Made by a program: the position numbers and the translations under genes
Notes under the pieces: generated by a model
Databases searched by the model: none
What the model saw: the letters and a program-made list of their open reading frames with translations, nothing else
Told to the model about the DNA's origin: nothing
In this document: positions 49,020-61,100 of the stretch, in pieces
How positions within the stretch are numbered: the stretch's first letter is position 1
Layout: the number at the start of each line of letters is the position of its first letter
NCBI GenBank assembly: GCA_036877525.1
Contig: JAZGTH010000146.1
Coordinates: forward strand, 1-64,000
Direction of reading: 5' to 3'
DNA length: 64,000 bases
Origin: Chromobotia macracanthus
Taxonomy: Eukaryota; Chordata; Actinopteri; Cypriniformes; Botiidae

Positions 49020-50855
49020 AAAACAGGATCTCAGTATGATTTAGGAACTAACACACTAACGTTTAAGGATCTACTGATCTTTAATATTTAGATCTATGCA
49101 TTTGGTTTAGTTTTTTGACCTAAATAAATGGTGTCTATTATTTATGCCTACCTATGATGTTTATGCTTATATGCACTGTCAAAAAAGCAGAGGATTCCAG
49201 TGGATTTTTGAAAATGTGTGCATCCATGCATTCTTTTATGCAGTATTACCGACAACTCCTTGAGCAATGTAACAGTTCTCTTTTGACTTTAAAAATGGTG
49301 AGGAGCATGAGGCCAAAGCTGCTACAGCAGTATTGCAATGGAAACAGCACAAGCTGTGGTATCGTAATGCAATTTTATGATGAATTAGTATATACCCAAT
49401 ATATTAACACTAATTTACACATTCACATGCACAATAGTTTACACCTTTTAGTCAAGAATGTAACAAAATTTTACATATTGGGGAGGACCAATGTTAAATT
49501 TGTAATATATAAAACATGTTTCCCTGTCTCTATGGCAGTCACAACACTGTTTTGTAAACAGTTTAACTATAAAAATACTCTTGAAAATACTCTATGAAAA
49601 TACTATTCTGCCTATGTCTATTGCAACGTTACGGAAGCAAAAAGTTTCAGTGCATTAATATGGGCAATGAGGTATGTTTGAAGTGGGTAAAAGTGAACTT
49701 CCATCCGGCTTTCTGGTGGTCTTCTTCATTTCCCCTTTTTGTTTTTTTACATGCTGAGCGGGTTTCAAATTAAGTAACAAATTTCAATCTTTCACTGGCA
49801 GGTTTGGAAAGTCCTGGCCATGACCGAACGTGTTGACAGTTGCTGCCAAATCTAGATCTGCTGTCATGTCAGTAGGAAAATATTGCTCAACCTTAGTTAC
49901 CCCAGCTTGGTTCGGCCTGCAGCAGATTACTGATTTTCATAGCAAGGGACAAACTGAATAATCAAGAACATTTTAATATTTCTGAGCTAGTTTTCATGCT
50001 TAGTGATATAAAGGTGAATTAAGTACATTATACGCAGTTTATCATTATGGACACTTGTAGATAATAACACCGTAAAGTGTGTTCAACCATAAAGTGGTTG
50101 AATTGTTGTAAGAGAGAGTGTTATCTTTTATGTCGATATAAAATCAGAACTTGGTGATTAGTGTCAGGCACACATGCAGACGTTACAGGGGTTGATCCTT
50201 ATTTATCTATAATGAATGAATGTCTCTAACTATGATTTAGAAAACTTTATTTTCAAGTGAAGTTTGTAACAGAGAAAACAGTGCATTATGACAATATCAA
50301 TGGCAGTGCAAAGTTAACATATAGTATGCATAGAATATAAAGTGCCATCAAAAGTTTTCAGCTTCTTAATACTATGACACTTTAGGCAGTCAGTGTATTG
50401 TCAGAAAATGTTACTTGTATAATTCTATTTTGTATGTAAGTTTAAATAAATAGTGGTTATATTATAGTATGTTTTCCACATTCACTTACCATTTTAGAAA
50501 TGTAAGTAAATTCACATACATTCTGGTCTACTTTAATAATCTAGTTCCAGTTTGCTAAGACTCCACAGTTAAGTATTCCAAATGTTTGTATTTAATTCTG
50601 TTGAGAACAGGTGTGCCTCTCTGCATTGGACTGAAGTATGTCTTTTCAGTGGGAGTTAAACCCTTTTAAAAGGGCATAGTTTACTTACGGCCCTGAGTGA
50701 TATTAACAAACCAATTAGGGAATATTTCACATTTATGCCACATTTTACAGAGTGCTTAGTTTCCTTAAATCCACTTTGTGTAATTACTTAGAGATTTGGA
50801 CCAAGATAGGATGTGGACCAAGTATCCACTTGTCTAGTACTTTTATCTCCTAATG
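49020..50855. other. Spacer and probable lpar6 3' untranslated sequence
   Basis: No gene on the + strand was recognised; the 147-codon frame at 49154-49597 has no known domain. The part just below 50859 is expected to hold the lpar6 3' untranslated region, but no polyadenylation site could be fixed. Confidence 0.4.
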
Positions 50856-50858
50856 CCC

Positions 50859-51920
50859 TCATACATTGGATTCATTGTGGAACATCTTGTTTTTAATGGA
50901 CCTCAGGCTGAACTGAAGGGTGGAGCTTGTTTCAGACTGGAAGGCCTCAGAGAACTTCACATTAAGGGAATGGTCTGTCTGTGATTTCCTCTTAATGGAG
51001 TTTTGTATTGTCTCTGAAGTAAAATAGTAGACGATGGGGTCAAAACAGCAGTTGGACACTGCGATGCACAAAGCAATAGGATAGATTGCCCGGACCACAG
51101 ATTCCACTGCACATCCCTGCAAAGTTTTTGTCCGCACCAGTGAGTAGAAGACCAGGTTGACATTGTATGGTATGAAGCAAAAACAGAAGATGGAGAGGTG
51201 GACGATGATCATCCGCAAGATCTTCTTCTTGTTCAGCTTCCCTCCCCGACTGATGGTCTGGGGCCTCCTCAAAGTTTGAAGTACCATAGCAGAGCAAACC
51301 ACGTTTAGGACCAGAGGTATGAGGAACCCCACTGTCTCAATAAAGATCACTACCTTGGAGAGATGGCTCTTCCACTGTTTTGAGGAGAAGTTCTCAAAAC
51401 AGGATATTGTGTTGTTTTGAGTGTTTGTACTATTCAGCAAGAAACCTGTCGGAAGACTTCCTGAGAGCACCAGAATCCAAACGGCCACACACACAATTTT
51501 GGCATTGCGCTTGGTCCGAAGCCCCATCGAATGGAAAGGGTAAACAATTGCAAGAAAGCGGTCCACACTGATGCAGGTAAGGAACAGGATGCTTCCATAC
51601 ATGTTGGTGTAAAAAAGTGAAACGGAGAGCTGGCAGAGCAGGCTGCCAAAGGGCCAGTTCTGCTGGATGAAATAAAAGACCCTTAAGGGCAGCGTGAGAA
51701 CAAACAACAAGTCAGATACCACAAGGTTCATCATGTACGTGGTGGTCTCATTTCGCAGTTTCAGGGAACAAGTGAAAATGTACATGGCTGCTACGTTGGT
51801 GATGAGTCCCACCATGAAGACAATGCTGAACACTATACTGTAGAGTGGATATTTAAAGCTGTCATTCTTTGGGCAGTGGGTGACATTTAAAATGTCCATC
51901 TGAGAAGTAATGTTATACAT
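50859..51920 (-). CDS. lpar6: Lysophosphatidic acid receptor 6 (LPA6/P2Y5), single coding exon
   Basis: A 353-residue rhodopsin-class receptor that matches vertebrate LPAR6 along its length (human is 344 residues). It binds lysophosphatidic acid at the plasma membrane and signals through G12/13-type pathways in the family. Seven hydrophobic segments are seen; landmarks are GLITN in TM1, NLVVSD in TM2, C96 and C174 as the disulphide pair, DRF (120-122) in place of DRY, FCFCFIPYN in TM6 and DPIVYY (294-299) in TM7. N-glycosylation sites are N3, N12 and N19. The start is the ATG at 51920 (MYNITSQMDIL...). A frame extending to 51935 begins with TTG and crosses a good acceptor, TTTTGTTTCTCAG before 51924, so a 5' untranslated intron is likely. 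M8 is an alternative start. In mammals the gene is nested in an RB1 intron. Teleosts may have two copies, and a or b cannot be told here. Confidence 0.95.
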   Translation of the reverse strand: MYNITSQMDILNVTHCPKNDSFKYPLYSIVFSIVFMVGLITNVAAMYIFTCSLKLRNETTTYMMNLVVSDLLFVLTLPLRVFYFIQQNWPFGSLLCQLSVSLFYTNMYGSILFLTCISVDRFLAIVYPFHSMGLRTKRNAKIVCVAVWILVLSGSLPTGFLLNSTNTQNNTISCFENFSSKQWKSHLSKVVIFIETVGFLIPLVLNVVCSAMVLQTLRRPQTISRGGKLNKKKILRMIIVHLSIFCFCFIPYNVNLVFYSLVRTKTLQGCAVESVVRAIYPIALCIAVSNCCFDPIVYYFTSETIQNSIKRKSQTDHSLNVKFSEAFQSETSSTLQFSLRSIKNKMFHNESNV

Positions 51921-52559
51921 CTTGCTGAGAAACAAAAGGACTCTATGGGGTGGCAGTTAGGCAAATACGAAACAATAAGAGGATTTCCCTCGATCCAAGA
52001 TTTAACAGGGGAAAACAAAGCACGAGCAACAGATGGATGGCTGCAAACCACAAGATGCTTGTGCTTTCAAGGGCACATAGACTGACTCTTTAATGACTCT
52101 TTAATGTGCTCCTTCTGTTAGCAGTTTAAAACTGCAAGCGATCAAACATTTCTCTCTGGCAGTCTTTAATTAAGTGTGCTGGATTCTGTGGGGGGGTTAG
52201 CTCATGTTGATGGCTTTTTTTCCCCAGAGATTACAGCCAGACCCCAACTACCTCTTCCCTTCCCCCTTCTGTTTGCCCTTTTCCCCAGCCACCCCACAGG
52301 ACTTTAACCCCAAGGTTACTCACTCCAAGATTTTGAAGTCCTACAGTCCTTCCCTCCAGTTTAACTTGAGCAATACCATATGAACAAATCCACAAGCATC
52401 CAAAGATAGTAGTTTGTTAGAATCCACAAATGTATCCCATTGAACAAACACAAACTTAAACTGGCTCCTTAAAGAATTCCAAAGCAGTTGTTTTTCCAAG
52501 CTAGTCTTGAAGTATCCTTTGTTATCTTTGTTCTCAGTGTCACAGAAGGTCCAGAGCAC

Positions 52560-52800
52560 CTGCAGAATGCATACAGCACATTGTGTTCACACTGAGGACG
52601 CTGCCCGCTGTCTCAGTTCTGCTCTCTAAGTATGTGCCAGTGAAAATGACAAGCGTGAGTCAAGCTCTCAGCTTAAGCTAAAGTGTCTATTTCCTGACCA
52701 CCCCCTTTTTTACTACCCTGTCTTGGTATCTCTGTCAGCAACAGCCTCTGGGGCCTCTGTGCTTTGTATATTGAAGAGGCGGGGTGGGAGGCAACCATGC
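52560..52800 (-). promoter_or_regulatory. lpar6: Candidate lpar6 upstream exon and promoter
   Basis: On the minus strand a GC box (CACCCCGCCTC, about 52780-52790) is followed within a few bases by an AT-rich CAATATACAAAG. About 200 bp later GCATTCTGCAG precedes GTGCTC, a possible donor with the exon ending at 52560. It could splice to the acceptor at 51925. Motif-based inference only. Confidence 0.3.
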
Positions 52801-52804
52801 TGGG

Positions 52805-54660
52805 GAGGGTTTTACAAGTTGGTGTTATCATGGCTATTGACTTACCATGGCTCCTCCTACCTCTTGGATAGGTCCCTCCCTCAGTGAGAGAAAAAACAGG
52901 AACCCAAAGAAACTGTTATTATACAGTGTGCAAGGTGCAAATGATTGCCTTACATTTACTATTGTATCTTTTAATATCAATACCAACCCAGATCATTTTT
53001 TTGTTTAAAAAGATTTTAGAGTTGTTTGTGTGTGTATAAACATGGCAGCTCTATGATGCTATCAAAACATTGCTTTGTTTGTGTGACACAACCAACCAGA
53101 CTCAGTAACACTGGCTCAGCCTATGCCATGAGATTGGGGTGGGGCTATCTGTTTGGCCAACGACTGGCAGAAAGATAAATCATCAGGAAATCAATTATTA
53201 TTTTTAGAATTTTGTCTAGTGACACTAGGCACAGAAATAACACACTTCAGCTTTAGTCTTATTGTGTAAGTGAACAGGTTTCTTGTCTAATTGTGCTTTC
53301 TTAGGACAAACAGAACAAATACACATATAACTTTAATATAACATATATACACATATAACAAATGCTTTTCCAAAGTACACCGTAGTTACACTGAAGGCAG
53401 ATAAACAAAGTAAGTACAAGCAGCTACCTCAGCAAAGCTTCTGTTTAATTATATACCACACCCCATGACACATTAAGCTTAAATTGTGCAATACTAGGAG
53501 AAACTGGTTTTTAATCAGCTAATATGCCTGACATAGGTTGGTTTATGTCACAGGGTAGAAGTGTGAGAATGGGTCTCCCATACAAAAAAATGTTTTGTTT
53601 ATTTATTTTAGGATAACTCGGTGCTGAATTAGCATATCTTAAAATGATCAAAAATTCATTATGTGTTTAGGGACAGGGTGAATATGAGAACCAAACAATG
53701 TGCAGGTCTGCTTAAGTATGTTTAGTTTATTGGCCACTTATTTTTTATTAAGTGTCCTAAATAAATATTTTTAAGGCTTTCATAAGCCTTTTAAATGCTG
53801 TGCAATTCAATAACTTGAATGAGTGTCTTGAGTGTCTTGTAAGCAGGACTTTCCCATCAAAATGATAAATGTGTGCGCCCAGATTGACGGAAATGGCATT
53901 ATCGAGCCATTGAGTCATTAAGCTCATTAAGCTGTTTTCAGATGGCTCTTACCATTTATATGCACAATATGCATTAGATGCAATTGTGTTAACCTCTAAA
54001 CTTTAAAACTTCACGAGTTTGCAGTAACATGTTATCAGTTATGATAATAAAGCATATTAGGTGTACTGTCTGGGGGAGAGCTCAGAATCTGGCCCGAACC
54101 CAGAGAACTCCCTCAAGAGTGAGGCAATGGGGTGGTGAAGGGATGCTGCAAAAACTGTCACAGGACAGAGCTGAAGAATGGCTATATACTCCCTGCGTAA
54201 TTATAAATAAGAAAGGGTGTGTATTTATTTTTCGACATGTTTTTCTGGAAAATGTTTATTGATTCTACTTTGATTCTTCTTTTGAAACCATGAAATATGG
54301 CTGATTAAAATGTTCCTTTAGAATTTGTGCAGGTTAAAAAAAAAACATGCAACTTCCTTAAAAATCTAATATAGCACCAATAAACAACAAATTATATATC
54401 TACCATGAACAATTTCAAAGGGCTTTTGTTCCTTTACTTAAAACTGGATATTTCTAAGTTATTGACGTATATGGAAAGGCCAAGATTCCAACATTGACAT
54501 AATAATGGCACATATGTCTATATCTATTGAAATGTTTTAATGTCTGTACAGACACAGCAAAACACATAAGATGTGACCATTGTTCTCTTTTCCCAGTGGG
54601 CTCTCTTAATACAAATACCATTAAGGTCAGAGAGACCTTTTAAAAACAGGCTATGGCATT
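52805..54660. other. Spacer, no gene seen
   Basis: Searched by eye for rb1 exons on the + strand because lpar6 is nested in rb1 in other vertebrates; none was recognised. AT-rich with short frames only. Confidence 0.45.
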
Positions 54661-54664
54661 GTCT

Positions 54665-54815
54665 GCTGCAGTTGTGGCCTACTGGTTAGTGAGTCGGGCT
54701 TGAAATAAGAAGGTTGCTAGTTGCTAATTCCAGTGCTGGCGGGTAAATGGAGATGTAAATACTCTCTATTAGTCTCTTTGGATAATGGCATTTGCTAAAT
54801 GCATAAATGAAAAAT
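54665..54815 (+). repeat. tRNA-derived SINE, degenerate
   Basis: The head GTGGCCTACTGGTTAGTGAG matches a tRNA A box and AAGGTTGCTAGTTGCTAATT a B box. The body is short and the tail CTCTTTGGATAATGGCATTT / GCTAAATGCATAAATG is the fish retroposon tail also seen at 10400-10455. Confidence 0.75.
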
Positions 54816-54819
54816 GTAC

Positions 54820-57800
54820 TGAATTTGGTCTCAGTGTCACCAAGATAAGTTTTTACAGATTTTGGACAGCCTGGAGATCTCCTAGACAACTGACAATTTT
54901 TATCTGATTTCACCATGTAAAATACATATGTTAAGAGGAACAGAGGCACAGATAGCTAGGGACATACAGTGAAACACTATATTACTATGAGCATGTCAAC
55001 TGAAGCCATGATCTGATTGGATCAAGCAAAAAGTAGAACTTGACTAGAAGACCGCTGGAAATGAGTCAGATATTTAATTTTAAATATGATGCAAATATGG
55101 TGAAAGGAAAGACTAACAAGCTTGCTAGATCAAGTTCCAGACTTGCTTTCACTTTAGTTCCTTTCTTTTGTATGAGTCTGAACAAAGTTTTTTGCAATAT
55201 ATGACAGAAAATCAATTTTAATATTTAAAAATATATTAAGATGTGGCAGTTTGGGCCTTGTGTTTCTCATCAGTTTTATAAGTAAAAAGTACAAATAGAC
55301 CATCACAGACTACTAAATTTCTGTTGATTGTGTGCAATATTAGCTAAAACACAGATGCACAAGCATTAGGGTTTCCTCACACTCACAGATTGAAGTCTAA
55401 TATGTTAAATATAGGCCTTCCCACATTTTAAGAAACTAGCAGTTGTACAGCAGACAAAATTAAATGTTAGAGAAATCACTGATGCTCTGGCTGCTGTTAT
55501 ACAGACTGTAAGCTAACTCATATTCATTTTACATTGCTTGTCACTGATAGACAGTCGTGGAGATGTTGGGACGTGTTTTTCTCAGAAAGCTTTCACAGGC
55601 AAGAACTTGACTGTTATTTACCTTCTAATCCTCAGTCCTGAGAAACAGGCAGGGCCTTATATAGTCATACACTGTGTTTAGCTTGTGAGAACCCACCTAT
55701 TTGAACAGGCTGACGGGAACCTGCATTCAGAGGTCTTTACTAGCACCTTTGCATATGAAAGGCTGCCATCTAGCGATGTTATACTTGCTATTACAAAAAC
55801 ACAAGTTTGCGTCGCTGTAGTGAGGTCATTCCACAGATTGATATAATATCAGGCTGATTATACTTTTTTTTCCTAAACTTAACTCTGTCAAAAACGTGTA
55901 TGGCATTAGATTTAGAGAAAACCATGACTTGGGTGAGTCATTTTTTAAAAAATGGATTTCATGATCTCTTCTTTTCCATACTACAGCCTTTTATAGTAAC
56001 CACAATACTTTTAACACTGGCCATCCACTGTGACCAGATAATCGATTTATATTCATCTATACTTGAGGATATCACCTGTCCTTTACGTAAATCATTCTCA
56101 TGAGCCGATTTCTTGAAATGAACGGGTTCATCCCGTCACATTTCAGACTAAATGATTCTTTTGCAAAGTGGACTGATATCCTTTGAGTGTCTCAATATAG
56201 CAACCAGTTTTCAGAAATTACTGTAAGTAGTCCTTTTTGGTCAAAAATAAATACAAAATAAAGGGTCAAACATTAACATTTAAATGATTCTTAAAATTCA
56301 GTTTTGCTTGGTAGTGATAGCAAATTATGTAGCGCATTGAAGAAAAAAAAATTAAAACATTTGACTCAAGCAAGGGGAAATCTGCATTAAGCGAAACCAC
56401 AAATACACAAGTGCAAATAACACATAATAGTATAATATAAATGTATATTAGTTACATTTTAGATTATTTGACATTATATTTACAATTATTTAACATCTAG
56501 GAAGCTTATTTACATATTCAAAATGCTGTATAACCTTGTGTTGTATAACCTTTTGCCTATAAAGGAAAAAGGTTAAAATAGGGACTGATAAGTGAGTAAA
56601 TAACTAGTTTCCACGTAAAATGACAAAACGTGGAAACAAGGAAAGTTTTGCAGACCCTTGGCAATGAGGCAGTGTGAGCTTTCTCACACTGGGCTAAAAA
56701 TTGAAGGGAATTATGGGCTAAAAATTGAAGGGAATCATGAACAAATATCTAAAACAGAACAGAAATCCCAAACTGTGTGAACAAATGTGAACAGACTGTT
56801 TAATTGACCATCAAAAATACATTCTGCTATTTGCATTCACTCAAGGGTCCTTTCAAGCAAATCCACTCTTATTGTGAAAACCTGGCAGTGCTTGCTAAAC
56901 ATTATTACATTTACTGTAAATCCAGTTAGAAAATAAAAAAGCTTTTAGGGCTCTTTTCTAAAACGCGTCTGGGTCATGTTTCACTCTAATGAAATAAAAT
57001 ACCCTAATGCATCTTTATTACTTTTAAGTTTGTTTCTTCTCAAATTCTCAAAACTGATGATTCATATTAAATAAATAATTAATGCATACCGTTACTATAA
57101 AACTGTACTGTAATACAATCATGTAAATTATTTTGTAAAAGCAAGATGAAATATGACCCAGACATGTTCTTGACAGGCTTCATGACCTAAATCTGTCAAT
57201 GGAAAGTTAATAACAGAATATGGGCACATGATTGATCTTGTGTCAACACCACCAGGCGGCACCATTTACCAACTGCACAGCTTGCAGGAGCAATGGCACT
57301 GCGGACACTCATGTTATTGCCTGTACAAATATTGCTAGACAGAGGTACAGAAACTGACCTTTAACATATTCAAAACAGTAATACTGAAAGTGTTCAGACC
57401 AAGTGTTCAACTTTTTCCATTTGATGACTGCGTTATTGTGACTGTTTTGAAAAAGGGAAAAAGAACTATAAATGTAACGGTATGGTAAGATCATCAGCAC
57501 ATAATGATCTATTTCTTAAATTCTGGGCTGTTTTTGGTCTGTACCCAAGTCATTTGACCTACTGTTGGATTTTGGGTGAACTATTTCTTTAATGTCCTTT
57601 TTATGCCAGAGCAAAACAGAAAACAATATCCCATCACCCAGGATTACATGTTTGAAACCCTTGCTTTATCACTGCCTTTTTGTCAATCACGCAACATGTG
57701 TGACTATGACAATAAGAGATGGATTTGTGATGGACAAACTGTTGGATGGAACCTTCCAATTAATCAAACCCAAAGGACTGTAAATATAATGAATGAAATT

Positions 57801-58085
57801 GACCTTTACTCAGGAAAGGAATTCTTTTCCATCTTTTACAGGGAAATGAGATGGTCATTCCCTTTCATTTATGTAGTGATGAATCCCTTACACATTTGAG
57901 GTGATGTTTATCTCTTTCATTAGAAGTACATGATACTCTTCAGGTCCCTTTGAATAAGCAGTAGAAATCCAGCAGTCTTCTTGAATTCATTCATTTGCTT
58001 CAGATGGGAAACGTTATTTACAGTAACCAGGACCCAGAAGACAACCAGGCTTGCCATAATCTTCACACTCAAATCACAGAAATGT
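54820..58085. other. Spacer between lpar6 and rcbtb2, no gene seen
   Basis: No conserved exon was recognised on either strand. A 22-bp direct duplication (GGGCTAAAAATTGAAGGGAA) occurs at about 56693-56737. A 107-codon frame at 57576-57899 has no known domain. The right end should include the rcbtb2 3' untranslated region; AATAAA on the minus strand at about 58095-58100 is a candidate polyadenylation signal 73 nt after the stop. Confidence 0.45.
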
Positions 58086-58172
58086 GGCTTATTTTTTATT
58101 TGTGGTAAAGTGCCCAAAAAAGAAAAGCCAGTGAAGAATACCTCTCTAGCCTTGACCTCTGGGCTGTGTATT

Positions 58173-61100
58173 TCAGTTTTTGAAAGCCCCGCAGAGACTG
58201 GCTTTACTGATGAAGTTCTTCAGCAGGTCATGGTCCATGTTGGCGAAGGACTGCTTCTGAGTGACAGCTGTCAGGTGGTTAATGCAAAACTTGAAGCAGA
58301 AGTCCTCCTGAGTGGGTGGACTGATTCAATGAGAAAGAGAACAATCACTAAAGACCTAAAAATTAATATATATTTATACATAGTTGTTTGTTAATGGTTT
58401 GTTAATGTTTTTTGTTCCAAAACCTAGTGAGCTGCCTACCTAGGCAGCAATTTAGACCTCGTAGCTGGTCTATCAAAATATCATGTGAAATGTTAGTGTT
58501 CACTATTAGAAACAACTGTAAGCATTAAAGATTATTGGACCATTTAGGTATCACTTAACAACATGCTAATACCAAGCTTTATGGAATCAACTGAATGTTA
58601 GTCAGGTTCAGGAGTGTTATTTGTGAGGTGCATGCAAAACAATGAACAGTTGCTTTTGATGCAAAGCATTTAAAATCTGTAATTTATAACACTCCATGTC
58701 ACTTCAAATGATGCCTCAGAGGATAGTTGTCTATGTAGACAAAAGACATCTCACTATGTTTTGGAAACAAGGTCTATATTTAAAGCTGCAATCCGTAACT
58801 TCTGCCTCTCTATCATCTCTGTTTGAAACATTGATAGACAGTGCAACTTTAAATTCTAAGCAAATGCTGTAAGAACAAGCTTCAACTGCACCAATATCCT
58901 CAGCCCTCACAATATAGTAGCTGGGTCTTTATCTTTCTGCTTACAGATGTAACAATCAAACTGACGTTTCCTGTGAAATCTGACCAGACAGTTAAAATGA
59001 TAAAACTTTACTATAAACTTACCATTGTGAATAAGTTAAGGAAACCTTTCTGAACACTGATCTGTTATGTACTTACTCTTTAACTAATCAATAAAATTGT
59101 TTCTTTTTAATCAAACACAACATATAAATTGCAGCTTTAACAAACAGTTTTCTGCACATTCACCTTTGCCTCATACTTGACAGCAGCTGAGAGTAGTGTT
59201 ATAGCATTCTCTTCTGTAATTTCTTTCTTGATGGACCCCTGACACAGTCTTTTCAGACGGCTCTTATGGTAGTATGTGGCCAAATCCAGCAGACCTTTAA
59301 ACAACATAGAAAACACACATCAGAAATTTCAACATACTTGTTCTGTTCTGGTATCAGTTTGCTCACAGATATCCTCATGGATTTGGCTAAATAAGTGTCT
59401 TTCACATCCAAAAGCCGAATGGCTAAGGCCCAATTGAAATTATTATAAAATAGCAGACATACACACACCTGTGACCACACATCAACTACATGTTCTATAT
59501 TAATATCAATTTGTTCATAGAATGAGCTTTGGTTGGCACATTCCTTGCAGGAATAATTTACCTACTGTTAGGCTAATCTATGACATTTTTCATAGATGCA
59601 CAGCCTTTCATGGCTAATTGCTTTAGGAATGTACCCTTGAAAAAAATTACCATACTTTCAAGGTTAAATATGACTTCTAGATAGCAGTTTGACAGAGTGC
59701 CTTCATCTTTCATCTTGTGAAAGGAAAGGTTTACCTATGGCATCTTCAAGTGGGAGGCTGATGGTATCCATGTACAGGTACTCCAGGAAGGCGCGATATA
59801 CCAGATAAGAAAAATTATGAACCTCTATGGTCTCTTCATCAGTTTCATTCAGCAGTGCACGGAAATGCTCACACCTATCAGCAGAAAAACACAAGAGAAA
59901 CAAACTTAAGACTGTGGAAATAAATAAGACTGTGATAAGGCTTGAAATGGACTGCATGACCCTGTGTAAGGCTGGAAACATCAGTGAAGTTTTGAAGCTG
60001 AACCTATATGTAAGATGAACCTATAGGTGGTCAATGTATTGGACGAAACCATCTGTTTCTCCCAAGGTTTCTTCTCCATCTAAACATCATTGGAGATTTG
60101 GTTCCTTGGCACTGTCACCTTGTTGGCTTGCTTTCTGGGAGACTGCTGACATTTAACTTAGCTTAGGATTTTGTACATTGTTAATATTGCTTCTAGTGTA
60201 ATGATCTTACTGCAGTCCTAAAGACTCTGTAATGTTCAGGTATTTTATGGTATTATTGCATATCCCTTAAACCCTGTCCCATAAAATTTTACCTTCTTTT
60301 TATGCGCCATCTCCATGTAAACGGGAATGGCATATTTTGCTTAATATGATACCTATTATAATTTCGTGTTGACAAAATGTCACAGTCTCAGAAGTAAAAT
60401 AAAATTTAACTGAACTGAACCATGCCCCACAGCCTTAGTCACCATCACTATCTCTGTTACACTGTCCTACTACTACTTGTTTTGTCACTGTCAAACATGG
60501 AGAGAAAAATCATCAGACTAAGATAATACCTGGATTAACCATAACTTTATATCTATTATTTCATTGCTCCCTAGGAGTATTTAATTCTGACTAGACAATC
60601 TCTGCCTTCAGCTGAGAATATTTTTGTATAATGACCACTTAACTGAATTTTTTTCATAGTTTTTGAATCCCTAAAAACAATAACAATAAAACAAATGCAT
60701 CAACGTTACTCAAGTAAACCCCTTTTACCCATGTTATGGTGCTTTCTTTCTCACAAGAACAACAAACTATACCAGACTCTGTTATGACACTGCCTGATGC
60801 TCTGTATTATTACGCCTAATTTATACTGTGTATATTACAGCCTGACATCCTGCCTGTACTTGCACCAGTGAACTAAGGAACATTGTTTTCTTCCACTGAA
60901 CATCTGGAATGAAAAATAAACAGTCCAGACTTTAAATAAAGTACCCCATCAATTTAGAGACTGTCAGCATACAAAAACATGGAAGCAATGACTTTATAAA
61001 CATTAACAGTAATACTTGAGCAACAATCCATCTACTTCAGGTGCATTCAGCAATATGTCCATACATGTTTGTGTCAACATAGTTCAGTTTTCACATGCAG

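Noticed and set aside
49154..49597. 147-codon + strand frame
   Set aside because: Composition like surrounding AT-rich DNA and no recognised motif.
50859..51935. Longer lpar6 frame beginning at 51935
   Set aside because: The first codon is TTG and the extension crosses a good splice acceptor; the ATG at 51920 is preferred.
57576..57899. 107-codon + strand frame left of rcbtb2
   Set aside because: No domain, no splice context, and it overlaps the expected rcbtb2 3' side.
34000..58000. rb1 exons expected around lpar6
   Set aside because: No frame resembling the RB pocket or C-terminal exons was recognised on the + strand by eye.
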